From contig NZ_BAABHD010000079.1 of assembly GCF_039541915.1 (NCBI RefSeq), forward strand, positions 1 to 64,000: a stretch of 64,000 nt of DNA. Direction: 5' to 3'. The notes below the pieces were generated by a model, which did not search any database, was not told where the DNA came from, and was given only the letters and a program-made list of their open reading frames with translations. The translations under genes were made by a program, and so were the position numbers. Source of the stretch: Nibrella saemangeumensis. GTDB lineage: Bacteria > Bacteroidota > Bacteroidia > Cytophagales > Spirosomataceae. Shown in pieces: positions 51,301 through 58,633 of this stretch; the first letter of the stretch is position 1; the number at the start of each line of letters is the position of its first letter.

Positions 51301-52168
51301 CAAAACACGGATCCTTCGAAATTTAGAGAACACGCTGGACAATCTGAAGTCGACCCAGGAGGAACTGATTCGCCAGGAAAAGCTGGCTTCGGTGGGTCAG
51401 TTGACAAAAGGCATTATGGACCGGGTCCTGAATCCGCTCAATTACATCAACAACTTCTCTCAACTTTCAAACAACCTGATCACCGAGATTACATTGATGC
51501 TGGAGGAACAGAAAGCGGTAATTCCTGAAGAGCTGCAGAGTGATGTGATTGACGATCTGGAGTTACTAAAAGATAACTTAAGTAAGATTCAGGAGCATGG
51601 CAACAGCACCTCACGGATTGTCAAGGATATGCAAAAGCTTTTACGCGAAAAAACGACCAATTTTTGCGAAACCGATTTAAATGCTTTTATAGAAAGTAAA
51701 AGCATTATAGCGCTACAGGAAGGTAAAAAAGAACATAATGGGGTTGATGTTAATTTACGCTTCAGTTTTGATACAAAACTGCTAAAAGCGAATATTCTGC
51801 CTAATGAGTTAGGTCAGGCAATTAGTAGTATCATCAGTAATTCTGTTTACGCGCTGACTGAGAAGAGTAGGAGTGTGAAAAATTTTATGCCAGAAATAAG
51901 TGTATCAACTAAGGTAATAAATAATGAAGTTCAGCTGACCTTTAAAGATAATGGAAAAGGTATACCTGCTAAAGAAAAGCAACAGCTTTTCAGCCCATTC
52001 TTTACCACAAAACCAACGTCAAAAGGTACGGGTTTAGGCCTGTTTATGACGAAAGATATTGTGGAAACTCATGGGGGTAGAATTGCAATTGATTCAATGG
52101 AAGATGAATATACCGAAATTGTGATTAGTTTACCTGTATTAAAAGAAGAATACTCAGCATTAGGTTAA
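48398..52168 (+). CDS. Periplasmic propeller sensor with GAF and histidine-kinase-like module lacking the phosphoacceptor His
   Basis: 1256 residues. Signal peptide 1-33; two-component propeller (Reg_prop-like blades) about 45-640; Y_Y_Y domain about 660-742; membrane helix near 748-768 (LYALLGIAFVVVIL); coiled coil; GAF domain about 820-970; dimerisation region about 985-1090; HATPase about 1120-1250. The H-box that should read AHE-x-x-NP reads MDRVLNP: the phosphoacceptor is Asp1008 (GAC at 51419-51421) and the following Glu is Arg. The ATPase motifs are intact (N-box SSIISNSVYAL, DNGKGIP, GTGLGL). It may act as an ATP-regulated signalling platform or pass signal to the soluble kinase encoded next. 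The 3' part is A/T-rich, unlike its 5' part. Confidence 0.9.
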   Translation: MCRQIRYKRSGRAESCLLVICLLLAGYQVSIGQSGRSGEIGQSFVRLIGPQVYKAHAQNFAVTQDSRGIIYVGNFAGVLQYDGVNWHQINTAQQTRVTAFGRTEEGKLFVGGNNDFGVLAPDKTGQLQYKALTTGVRTDFGEIHTILTQQENTIFFSRQKVFQWNQTTGRTTEWTVDRDIAAAWLSNGVAYVYQPGKGLGRFINGGIVPIRQTARLAGGVSAVLPLRGGNLIVTPDLGLFRLAGENLLPFASSANQLLINGAIRKAITLQSDRLALWSDKLGLVLLSREGELLQVSDYKNQLEGGQVGNLFEDREGNLWLPLDNGVAILNTASPVSYFAGASQVKSILRHKGKLYVATGKGLFYVDKAALRPVSPITWGCWSLAEAGGSLFIGTSNGLYQLVNQEVRQLSSAFSFCVVRSATDPNRLYVGSENSLGQIRVNGASASFNWLPISDRSRSEIGNITEIVDDGTGTVWLSAMGNRLIAYYPESQKSRVYLDNDQKLIDNHLLKSAGRLMLYSADGISAYNSVKDTFERVSTFSGLKTTSWFGAIVEDSNGNVWATDGDQKHIQVYANARIDSARQALLRPLADVAFTVIYPDSDRVVWFGGMDGLVRYDQQFSQTSTGAFPAVIRQIRLNSDSTYFSGFTGNAEYPAIMGQDAKFSSSLNNLTFEFSAASYLPNQPVEFQYFLTNFDKGWSAWSTQVEKEYTNLPPGSYTFRVRARNIYGDQSQEATFSFVIRTPVYLQWWAKTLYALLGIAFVVVILRWRTKRSEKEKQALEKLIEDRTEEIRSQKQELEQQSEELALKNDQLERIDLIVQAINAEVGITNLFRTILERLKIIRNMESAAALIYDPEVDMFRFRASVGIKNAELFDEVRITLNQALDRYLTNADEVFEDIFVQNQLHAGKNPPLVAGLTQPKSLIAIALKAEGRVEGFIILYNLNRYDAFDQRDFNTLRNLKEHLLAAFIKTRILRNLENTLDNLKSTQEELIRQEKLASVGQLTKGIMDRVLNPLNYINNFSQLSNNLITEITLMLEEQKAVIPEELQSDVIDDLELLKDNLSKIQEHGNSTSRIVKDMQKLLREKTTNFCETDLNAFIESKSIIALQEGKKEHNGVDVNLRFSFDTKLLKANILPNELGQAISSIISNSVYALTEKSRSVKNFMPEISVSTKVINNEVQLTFKDNGKGIPAKEKQQLFSPFFTTKPTSKGTGLGLFMTKDIVETHGGRIAIDSMEDEYTEIVISLPVLKEEYSALG

Positions 52169-52239
52169 TTTAGAGTATGTGTAAAATAATTTATTAATAG
52201 CCGTACTATTCTGAAGTGACCAGTATAATTTAATCGATT

Positions 52240-53130
52240 ATGGAAACTACCAGCAGCTCTACCGAGCTTGAAAAAGCTAACGCATCTTTATCCGAAATGG
52301 TGTTAGCCTTAAATAAAGAAATTGATGTATTTAAACAACGGTTTGTTCAGCAGGACAACCTCGCAAACATAGGTAATTTAACGGCGGGTATTCTGCATGA
52401 AATAAAAAATCCACTAAACTTTATAACTAATTTCTCCAAGCTTTCGGTAACTATTTGCAAAGAGGTAAAGGAGATTTCACAGAAGATTCAGGAGGGTACA
52501 AGTCCGGAAGACATAGCCGAAATGAATGATCTGGTTGTTATTCTTGAAAACAATCTAACCAAAATACAGGAGAATGGTGAGCGTGCCGAGCGAATCATAT
52601 TTGGCATGCTTTCTCAAACTAGGACTAACGAAATTGCTTTTCAGCCTACCAATATTAACCAGATCCTCGAAGAATTTGCAAAGCTTGCTTACCAGGGCGC
52701 ACGGGCCGAAGATAAAGATTTCAATGTAACATTCTCCTTCAGGTTCGATCCGGCTGTTGGGTTGATAAATGTTGCTGCTACTGAATTTAATAGAGTCATC
52801 ATTAATCTGGTTGGTAACGCTTATTATGCTGTGAATGAAAAGCGACGCCGGTTCGGTGAAAAATACAACCCGGAGGTTTTTATTTCAACGGAACGGTTAC
52901 CGCAGTACGTGGTTATAAGGATCCGGGATAATGGAATAGGAATTCCGCCGGAAGTCAGGCAAAAATTATTTACTCCGTTCTTTACCACAAAACCAGTTGG
53001 AAAAGGAACCGGCTTGGGGTTATCTTTGAGCCGCAGCATCATTCAGGAGATTCACAAAGGCACTCTGGCTATTGATTCTGAGCCCGGAGAGTTTACCGAA
53101 GTCACCATAACATTACCCATTCTGGTCTAG
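52240..53130 (+). CDS. Soluble histidine kinase
   Basis: 296 residues with no membrane helix and no sensor domain. A short coiled coil (8-40) leads to the HisKA-type H-box AGILHEIKNPLNF with His53 (CAT at 52396-52398). The HATPase domain (about 165-295) has the N-box NLVGNAYYAV, IRDNGIGIP, FFTTKPVGKG and GTGLGLSLS. It closely resembles the kinase modules at 48398-52168 and 58634-60799. It stands between the His-less sensor and the receiver-SpoIIE protein, so the natural reading is sensor, kinase, then receiver Asp58. Cytoplasmic. Confidence 0.93.
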   Translation: METTSSSTELEKANASLSEMVLALNKEIDVFKQRFVQQDNLANIGNLTAGILHEIKNPLNFITNFSKLSVTICKEVKEISQKIQEGTSPEDIAEMNDLVVILENNLTKIQENGERAERIIFGMLSQTRTNEIAFQPTNINQILEEFAKLAYQGARAEDKDFNVTFSFRFDPAVGLINVAATEFNRVIINLVGNAYYAVNEKRRRFGEKYNPEVFISTERLPQYVVIRIRDNGIGIPPEVRQKLFTPFFTTKPVGKGTGLGLSLSRSIIQEIHKGTLAIDSEPGEFTEVTITLPILV

Positions 53131-53181
53131 ATGGGACTTTTTTAAACGAAACTCACTTGACTGTTCCAAACTTTAAAGCTA

Positions 53182-54360
53182 ATGGCAATCAAAATTTTAA
53201 GCGTTGATGATGAGCTGGACATGGAAATGCTCATCAAGCAAATGTTCAGACCACAGATTCGGGAAAAAAAATATCAGTTCTATTTTGCTCATAACGGAAT
53301 TGAAGCCTTGGAAATATTGAGGGAGAATAATGATATATCGCTTATTCTGTCTGATATTAATATGCCTGGAATGGACGGTCTGACTTTTTTAACAAAAGTT
53401 AATGATCTGAAGGCTCCCTTACTGAAAGCAGTGATGATATCAGCTTACGGTGATATGGACAATATCCGGTCAGCCATGAATCGGGGCGCCTTTGACTTTA
53501 TTACCAAGCCGATCAAATTTGAAGACCTGGAAATCACCGTAAAGAAAACGATCGAGCATATTGAAATGCTGAGCAGGCTTCAGCATGAACATGATCAATT
53601 GCTAGCTATTCAGACGGATCTGAACATTGCTAAAGATATTCAGCAGTCGATGCTCCCCAAGGTGTCCAATCCGTTTATCGAAAGTAAGGCACTTGACCTG
53701 CACGCTTTTCTGGAACCGGCGAAGTCTGTTGGTGGCGATCTGTTCGACTACTTTATGATGGATGATGAGCGCTTGTTTTTTATTATTGGCGACGTGTCTG
53801 ACAAAGGTATTCCGGCCTCTCTTTACATGGCCATCACCAAAGCCATTTTTAAGAGTCATTTCCTTAATAAGAACTGTGGTGATTTTTGTGATGAGGTAAA
53901 TCAGATCAATACGTTCTTAAGTAGCGATAACCCATCTTTCATGTTTGTTACGGCATTTGTTGGTCTTCTATATGTGAAAACCGGCAGAGTAGAATACATT
54001 GATGCCGGCCACGAACCCCCATTGATTATTCGGAAAGGAAAAGGTATCGAAGTGTTGAAAAAGCGGGGGGGCCTGGCATTAAGTATTGATGGCACCTTTA
54101 CGTATAAATCTCAGGAGCTTTTTCTGGAGCCGGGAGATACCCTTTTTATGTATACCGACGGTGCAACCGACGCCAACAATTCAGCCGGTGAACGATTTGG
54201 TCTCAAGCGTATTGAGGAGTTAATCGGGTCAATGGATGATACGGAATCTCCTAAGGTAATTAATGACGTTGTTCGCCAGCAATTGCAGGAGTTTATCGGC
54301 TCGCATTATCAGTTCGACGATATTACAGTTCTCACCATTCGCTATATGGGATCTGCTTAG
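53182..54360 (+). CDS. Response regulator fused to a SpoIIE/PP2C phosphatase (RsbU-like)
   Basis: 392 residues. The receiver (1-125) has the acidic pair VDDE near 8-11, phosphoacceptor Asp58 in LILSDINMPGMDG, a Ser in MISAYGD and Lys in FITKPI. A short coil leads to a SpoIIE/PP2C domain (about 165-390) with metal Asp residues in GGDLFDY, GDVSDKG, YTDGATDA and FDDITVL. Such proteins dephosphorylate STAS antagonists when the receiver is phosphorylated. The STAS and RsbW partners are encoded 15 kb upstream, and no other STAS gene is in the window. It is the last gene of the second operon. Confidence 0.93.
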   Translation: MAIKILSVDDELDMEMLIKQMFRPQIREKKYQFYFAHNGIEALEILRENNDISLILSDINMPGMDGLTFLTKVNDLKAPLLKAVMISAYGDMDNIRSAMNRGAFDFITKPIKFEDLEITVKKTIEHIEMLSRLQHEHDQLLAIQTDLNIAKDIQQSMLPKVSNPFIESKALDLHAFLEPAKSVGGDLFDYFMMDDERLFFIIGDVSDKGIPASLYMAITKAIFKSHFLNKNCGDFCDEVNQINTFLSSDNPSFMFVTAFVGLLYVKTGRVEYIDAGHEPPLIIRKGKGIEVLKKRGGLALSIDGTFTYKSQELFLEPGDTLFMYTDGATDANNSAGERFGLKRIEELIGSMDDTESPKVINDVVRQQLQEFIGSHYQFDDITVLTIRYMGSA

Positions 54361-54515
54361 TAGAAGGGTGGCCTTAGCTGGTATTTTCCACAATGAATGT
54401 AAAGTAATGAGGTTCTAACCGGGCACATTAAAAAAATGAGTGCTGATTAAACCATTTGCTTTTTGTGCGGTCTAATGGCAGTCCGGGTTTTCTCTATCCC
54501 TAAATCCGGCCCAAC

Positions 54516-55940
54516 ATGAGAGCGACTCCAACGATAAAACCGATCTGGCTGCTGGTAATCCTGCTGACCGGAACATTTCTCCCGATGCAGGGGGTGGCCC
54601 AGCCGGGCTACGGCCAATATGGGCCGGATCCGTACGATTACGACCAGCCATATGGTAACCCATCGGGTGACTTTTACGATGAACTGGCTCCTTACGGACA
54701 GTGGATGGATCATCCGAACTACGGCCCGGTGTGGACCCCCAGGGTTGACCGGAATTTTCAGCCGTACGCCACCAACGGGCATTGGGTTGTTACCGAATAC
54801 GGCAACACCTGGGTGTCTGATTATGCCTGGGGCTGGGGGCCGTTTCACTACGGCCGCTGGTTTTTCGATGACTACTACGGCTGGACGTGGGTACCCGGCA
54901 ACGAGTGGGGACCGGCCTGGGTAAGCTGGCGGTCAGGTGGTGGCTATTACGGCTGGGCACCGCTGGGTCCGGGCGTTAATATCAACGTAAACATCAACAT
55001 TCCGGCCCGGCACTGGGTATTTGTGCCGCAGATGTACATCACCAGTCCGCGCTTGTACAACTACTGCGTGCCTCGCCCGCAGGTAGTTCGTATCTACAAC
55101 AATACGACTATCATCAACAATGTCTACCGGAGCAACAACCGGGCGTATGTGTATGGACCGTATCGTAATGAACTAGAATACGTAACCCGGAGCCGGGTGC
55201 CGGTCTACCGGATCGATAACATGAACCGTCCGGGTCGTCCGGTAGTCCGCGATGGCTATGTGGGTCTTTACCGCCCCAGCATCCGGAACAATGGCAATTA
55301 CCGCTCCAACCGGCGGGATAACAACTATCCCGGCTACGGCACTACCCGGCCAGACAACCGCAGCAATTCCGGTAATCGATATCCTGATACGCCGGACCGG
55401 TATTCACGGGGTAATGCCTACCCGGATCCGTATGGCAACAACCGGGGCCGCTCTTCGGTAGACGACTCACCTTCGACAAACCGCGAGTACAACGGAACTT
55501 ATAACCGGCAGAATTCGCGGGGACAGTATACCCAGCCGGAGGTAGCGCAGCCTTCCGACAACCGCACAAACCCATTTGGTGGCTCACGGGCTGAGCCGAG
55601 GAATTATCCTGACCAGTACAACCGGAACCAGGACCGCAGAACGCGTTCCGACGAGACCACAGTTAATCCGCAGAGCCAGGTAGAAAGGCCACGGAGCCGT
55701 TTCGAAAACTATGGTGGTTCTATGCAACCGCAGCAGCGCAGTGAAACTAATGATCGGCAGGGGCTCGGCAGTGGCGGTATCCAGGGTGGCCGCCGGGGCG
55801 CCGAGATGCCACAACCTCAGGCCAGACCAGACGTACACATCCAGCGTGATCGGCCGCAACCCCAGGTAGAGCAGCCGGCAGCCGGACAATCCAATGAGCA
55901 GCCGGGCGGCCTCAGGGGTGGCCGTCGTGGGCCGAATTAA
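54516..55940 (+). CDS. Secreted Tyr/Trp/Gly-rich protein with DUF6600-type domain
   Basis: 474 residues. The signal peptide is 1-30 (LLVILLTGTFLPMQGVAQ). Residues 50-165 match the DUF6600 pattern: LAPYGQWMDHPNYGPVWTP, HWVVTEYGNTWVSDYAWGW, FHYGRW, YYGWTWVPGNEWGPAWVSW, and a closing YYGWAPLGPG. From about 230 to the end the chain is low-complexity, rich in Asn, Arg, Pro, Tyr, Gly, Gln and Ser (repeats such as YNRNQDRR and QPQVEQP). It is probably exported to the periplasm or surface; function unknown. It has a composition like the lipoprotein at 5878-7155. A terminator follows. Confidence 0.82.
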   Translation: MRATPTIKPIWLLVILLTGTFLPMQGVAQPGYGQYGPDPYDYDQPYGNPSGDFYDELAPYGQWMDHPNYGPVWTPRVDRNFQPYATNGHWVVTEYGNTWVSDYAWGWGPFHYGRWFFDDYYGWTWVPGNEWGPAWVSWRSGGGYYGWAPLGPGVNINVNINIPARHWVFVPQMYITSPRLYNYCVPRPQVVRIYNNTTIINNVYRSNNRAYVYGPYRNELEYVTRSRVPVYRIDNMNRPGRPVVRDGYVGLYRPSIRNNGNYRSNRRDNNYPGYGTTRPDNRSNSGNRYPDTPDRYSRGNAYPDPYGNNRGRSSVDDSPSTNREYNGTYNRQNSRGQYTQPEVAQPSDNRTNPFGGSRAEPRNYPDQYNRNQDRRTRSDETTVNPQSQVERPRSRFENYGGSMQPQQRSETNDRQGLGSGGIQGGRRGAEMPQPQARPDVHIQRDRPQPQVEQPAAGQSNEQPGGLRGGRRGPN

Positions 55941-55961
55941 CAGCTAGTACATACATAAAGG

Positions 55962-55996
55962 AAAAGCCATAGTCCGTCTGGATTATGGCTTTTTTG
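55962..55996 (+). terminator. Terminator of the DUF6600 gene
   Basis: AAAAGCCATA (55962-55971) pairs with TATGGCTTTT (55984-55993), a 12-base loop, then further Ts. Confidence 0.82.
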
Positions 55997-56085
55997 TTAT
56001 CAACCGAATAATAAATAGCCGCTGCTTTATTTCTCTGGAAATGTGTAACTTAGGATACGTGTTATCCTGACCCGGTTTCCTTTTC

Positions 56086-56562
56086 ATGAAGTTGTTATCT
56101 ACTTGCCAGCTCCTGTGCCTTAGCATACTGTTGCTATGTATTTACGTGTATAGCCATGCTCAGCCGCTACATTTTGGTCACCTGACGGCACAGCAAGGGC
56201 TTTCCAATAACAATGTCTGGTGCATGCTTCAGCACTGCGAGGGCTTTATGTGGATTGGTACATTTAATGGATTAAACCGCTATGATGGCTATACTTTTAC
56301 CGTATTCAAGCCCGATCCTGATGATCCGGAACATAGTCTGCAACATTACATTATTACTGATATTCATGAAGACCGCCAGGGGCAGCTCTGGGTTGCTAAG
56401 TTCGGTGGTGGTCTGAATTTGATAGATAGACAGACCCGCAACGTCACCGCATACGGCATAAAATCCGTTCGGCTTGATCCGTGGAACACCTTAACGTCGA
56501 TTTATGGGAACAGCGAAGGTATATTCTGGGTCCCGGCAGGTAAGGGCTATATAAAAAATTGA
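56086..56562 (+). pseudogene. Truncated propeller-type sensor (Reg_prop) remnant
   Basis: 158 residues. The signal peptide is 1-26 (ILLLCIYVYSHAQ). The mature part starts exactly like Bacteroidota hybrid sensors: LHFGHLTAQQGLSNNNVWCMLQ, then three propeller blades with GFMWIGTFNGLNRYDGYTF, GQLWVAKFGGGLNLID and GIFWVPAGKG. It stops at residue 158, whereas intact family members run to about 1000-1400 residues with more blades, Y_Y_Y, membrane helix and kinase parts. No continuation is found in other frames before the next gene starts at 56642. It is either a dead fragment or a small secreted propeller piece; the first is more likely. Confidence 0.65.
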
Positions 56563-56641
56563 TATTTAAAATTTACGGTAATTTGCAATTGAATAAACGG
56601 TTATACTTTTTTACCTATCTCAACCTTCTCTCCTCCTCACT

Positions 56642-58513
56642 ATGAAACCGAAAGTTGCTATTCTTGGCGGTGGTGTTGCCGGCATGAGTGCCGCTCACGA
56701 ACTGGCCGAACGCGGCTTTGCCGTTGAGGTCTACGAACGTCAGCCTGTTTACGTGGGCGGCAAAGCCCGCAGCGTGGATGTCGACGGTACATCCATCAAC
56801 GGAAGCAAACCCCTGCCGGGCGAACACGGCTTCAGGTTCTTTCCCGGCTTTTACAAACACATTACCGATACAATGAAGCGGATTCCCTTTGCGGGAAACC
56901 CAAACGGCGTGTTCGATAATCTGGTCAGCACGGAACGGGTGTTGCTGGCCCGGTTTGGCAAAGCGCCCATTCTCAACCTGGTAAGCTTCCCCAAAAACAT
57001 GGCAGATCTGCGAACGGCCATCAATGCCATGACTCATGCCGACATGGGCCTGACGGCCTCCGATAAAGAACGATTTGTTAACAAGCTCTGGCAGTTGCTG
57101 ACCAGCAGCTACACCCGACGCCAGCAGGAATACGAACGCATTAGTTGGTGGCAGTTCATGGAAACGGAGCAACAAAGTAAAGCCTACGAGGAATATTGCG
57201 TGGGCGGTCTTACCCACACCCTGGTAGCGGCTCAGCCGAAACTTATGAGCACCAAAACCGGGGGCGATATTCTGCTGCAACTCATACTACTCATGTTTAA
57301 TCCAGCTGCGAGCACGGACCGGATTTTGAACGGCCCCACTAACGAGGTCTGGCTCTTTCCCTGGCTTCAGCACCTCAAATATATGGGGGTCGAGTATTAT
57401 CACGGCTATCATGCAACTGAATTCCAGTGCAACCGGAACACCAGAATCATCACCGGCGCGACAGTAATTAATGCCGTTAATGGTGAAAAAAAAGAGGTGA
57501 AAGCTGATTATTACATCGCAGCCGTGCCTTTAGAGCGTATGATTCAGCTAATCAGCGATGATATGCTAGCGGTTGACAACTCCCTTGATTTTCTGTGGCA
57601 CTTGGCCGAGACTAGCCATTCGGTGGATAAACACCAAAACGGCGAAACACCGAAGCCGGTTAAAAGCCTCAACTGGATGAACGGCATTCAGTATTACCTG
57701 AACCAGGATGTGCCGATTGATAAAGGACACGTTATCTTCATTGACTCTCCCTGGGCCGTTACGGGCATATCTCAGGCTCAGTTCTGGCCGAATTTTGATT
57801 TAAGCCAGTGTTACGACGGTAGCGTTAAAGGCGTATTGTCGGTGGATGTTTCGGACTGGTTCACGAAAGGCTTTAACGGAAAAGCCGCCCACGAATGCTC
57901 CTTAGAGGAGATCAAGGACGAAGTTTGGGTACAAATGGAACGAAGCCTTATTGTGGATGGGCGCAAGTTACTGGATCGCAGCATGATTGTTTGGGTTAAT
58001 GTAGATCAGGATATTACCGTTAAGCAAAAACAAGAAAAGGCGCAAAATGCAGCAGGCCACGTGCTTATCACCTCACCAGCCGACCCTGATACGGATGATG
58101 GTACACCTAAGGCTTTGGATAACCACTTTTTTTCCGATCATAATGACGAACCACTTTTGGTGAATGTGGCCAACACATGGAGCAAACGGCCAGAGGCCGC
58201 TACCAACATCCTGAACTTCTTTCTGGCTTCGGACTACGTGCGCACCAACACCGATCTGGCCACTATGGAAGGCGCCAATGAAGCCGCCCGCCGGGCTGTT
58301 AACGGAATCATTGCCCGCAGCGGGGTTAACGCACCCTATTGCCAGATATGGAAACTGCACGAGCCTGATCTATTAGCTCCCCTACGCTGGCTCGATAAAC
58401 AGCGGTACGAGAAAGGCCTGCCCTGGACCAACGAAGTGCCTTGGTTGTTTAAGGTGGCTCAGGATATAGGTCACTTAGTGTATAAGGTTAAAGGCAACGT
58501 ACCCACCTCCTGA
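56642..58513 (+). CDS. FAD-dependent amine-oxidase/phytoene-desaturase-like oxidoreductase
   Basis: 623 residues. The dinucleotide-binding motif lies at 5-33 (ILGGGVAGMSAAHELAERGF, Glu at the end of the second strand in VEVYER). The GGKARS motif near 39 and EHGFRFFPGFY near 60 are typical of the amine-oxidase/desaturase group. The middle (170-330) carries the substrate domain, with AAVPLERM near 297, and the C-terminal part returns to the flavin domain. No signal peptide. It resembles squalene/carotenoid desaturase-type or large FAD oxidoreductases, but the substrate is unknown. The neighbours are a sensor fragment and a histidine kinase, which give no pathway clue. Confidence 0.8.
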   Translation: MKPKVAILGGGVAGMSAAHELAERGFAVEVYERQPVYVGGKARSVDVDGTSINGSKPLPGEHGFRFFPGFYKHITDTMKRIPFAGNPNGVFDNLVSTERVLLARFGKAPILNLVSFPKNMADLRTAINAMTHADMGLTASDKERFVNKLWQLLTSSYTRRQQEYERISWWQFMETEQQSKAYEEYCVGGLTHTLVAAQPKLMSTKTGGDILLQLILLMFNPAASTDRILNGPTNEVWLFPWLQHLKYMGVEYYHGYHATEFQCNRNTRIITGATVINAVNGEKKEVKADYYIAAVPLERMIQLISDDMLAVDNSLDFLWHLAETSHSVDKHQNGETPKPVKSLNWMNGIQYYLNQDVPIDKGHVIFIDSPWAVTGISQAQFWPNFDLSQCYDGSVKGVLSVDVSDWFTKGFNGKAAHECSLEEIKDEVWVQMERSLIVDGRKLLDRSMIVWVNVDQDITVKQKQEKAQNAAGHVLITSPADPDTDDGTPKALDNHFFSDHNDEPLLVNVANTWSKRPEAATNILNFFLASDYVRTNTDLATMEGANEAARRAVNGIIARSGVNAPYCQIWKLHEPDLLAPLRWLDKQRYEKGLPWTNEVPWLFKVAQDIGHLVYKVKGNVPTS

Positions 58514-58633
58514 TTCTTACCGGTATACTTCTCTTCCTGCTTAATCACACTAATTTAATTATACACAGTTGGAACCCGCAACGGTAAGGACTGGATTGAG
58601 CGGTTACCCATAATTGTATAATCCACTGCGTCA

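Noticed and set aside
48398..52168. His-less H-box as a sequencing error
   Set aside because: Both the His and the next Glu differ by several bases, while the frame and the ATPase motifs are intact.
56615..57280. 221-residue minus-strand frame
   Set aside because: Antisense of the FAD oxidoreductase, whose flavin motif lies in the plus frame.
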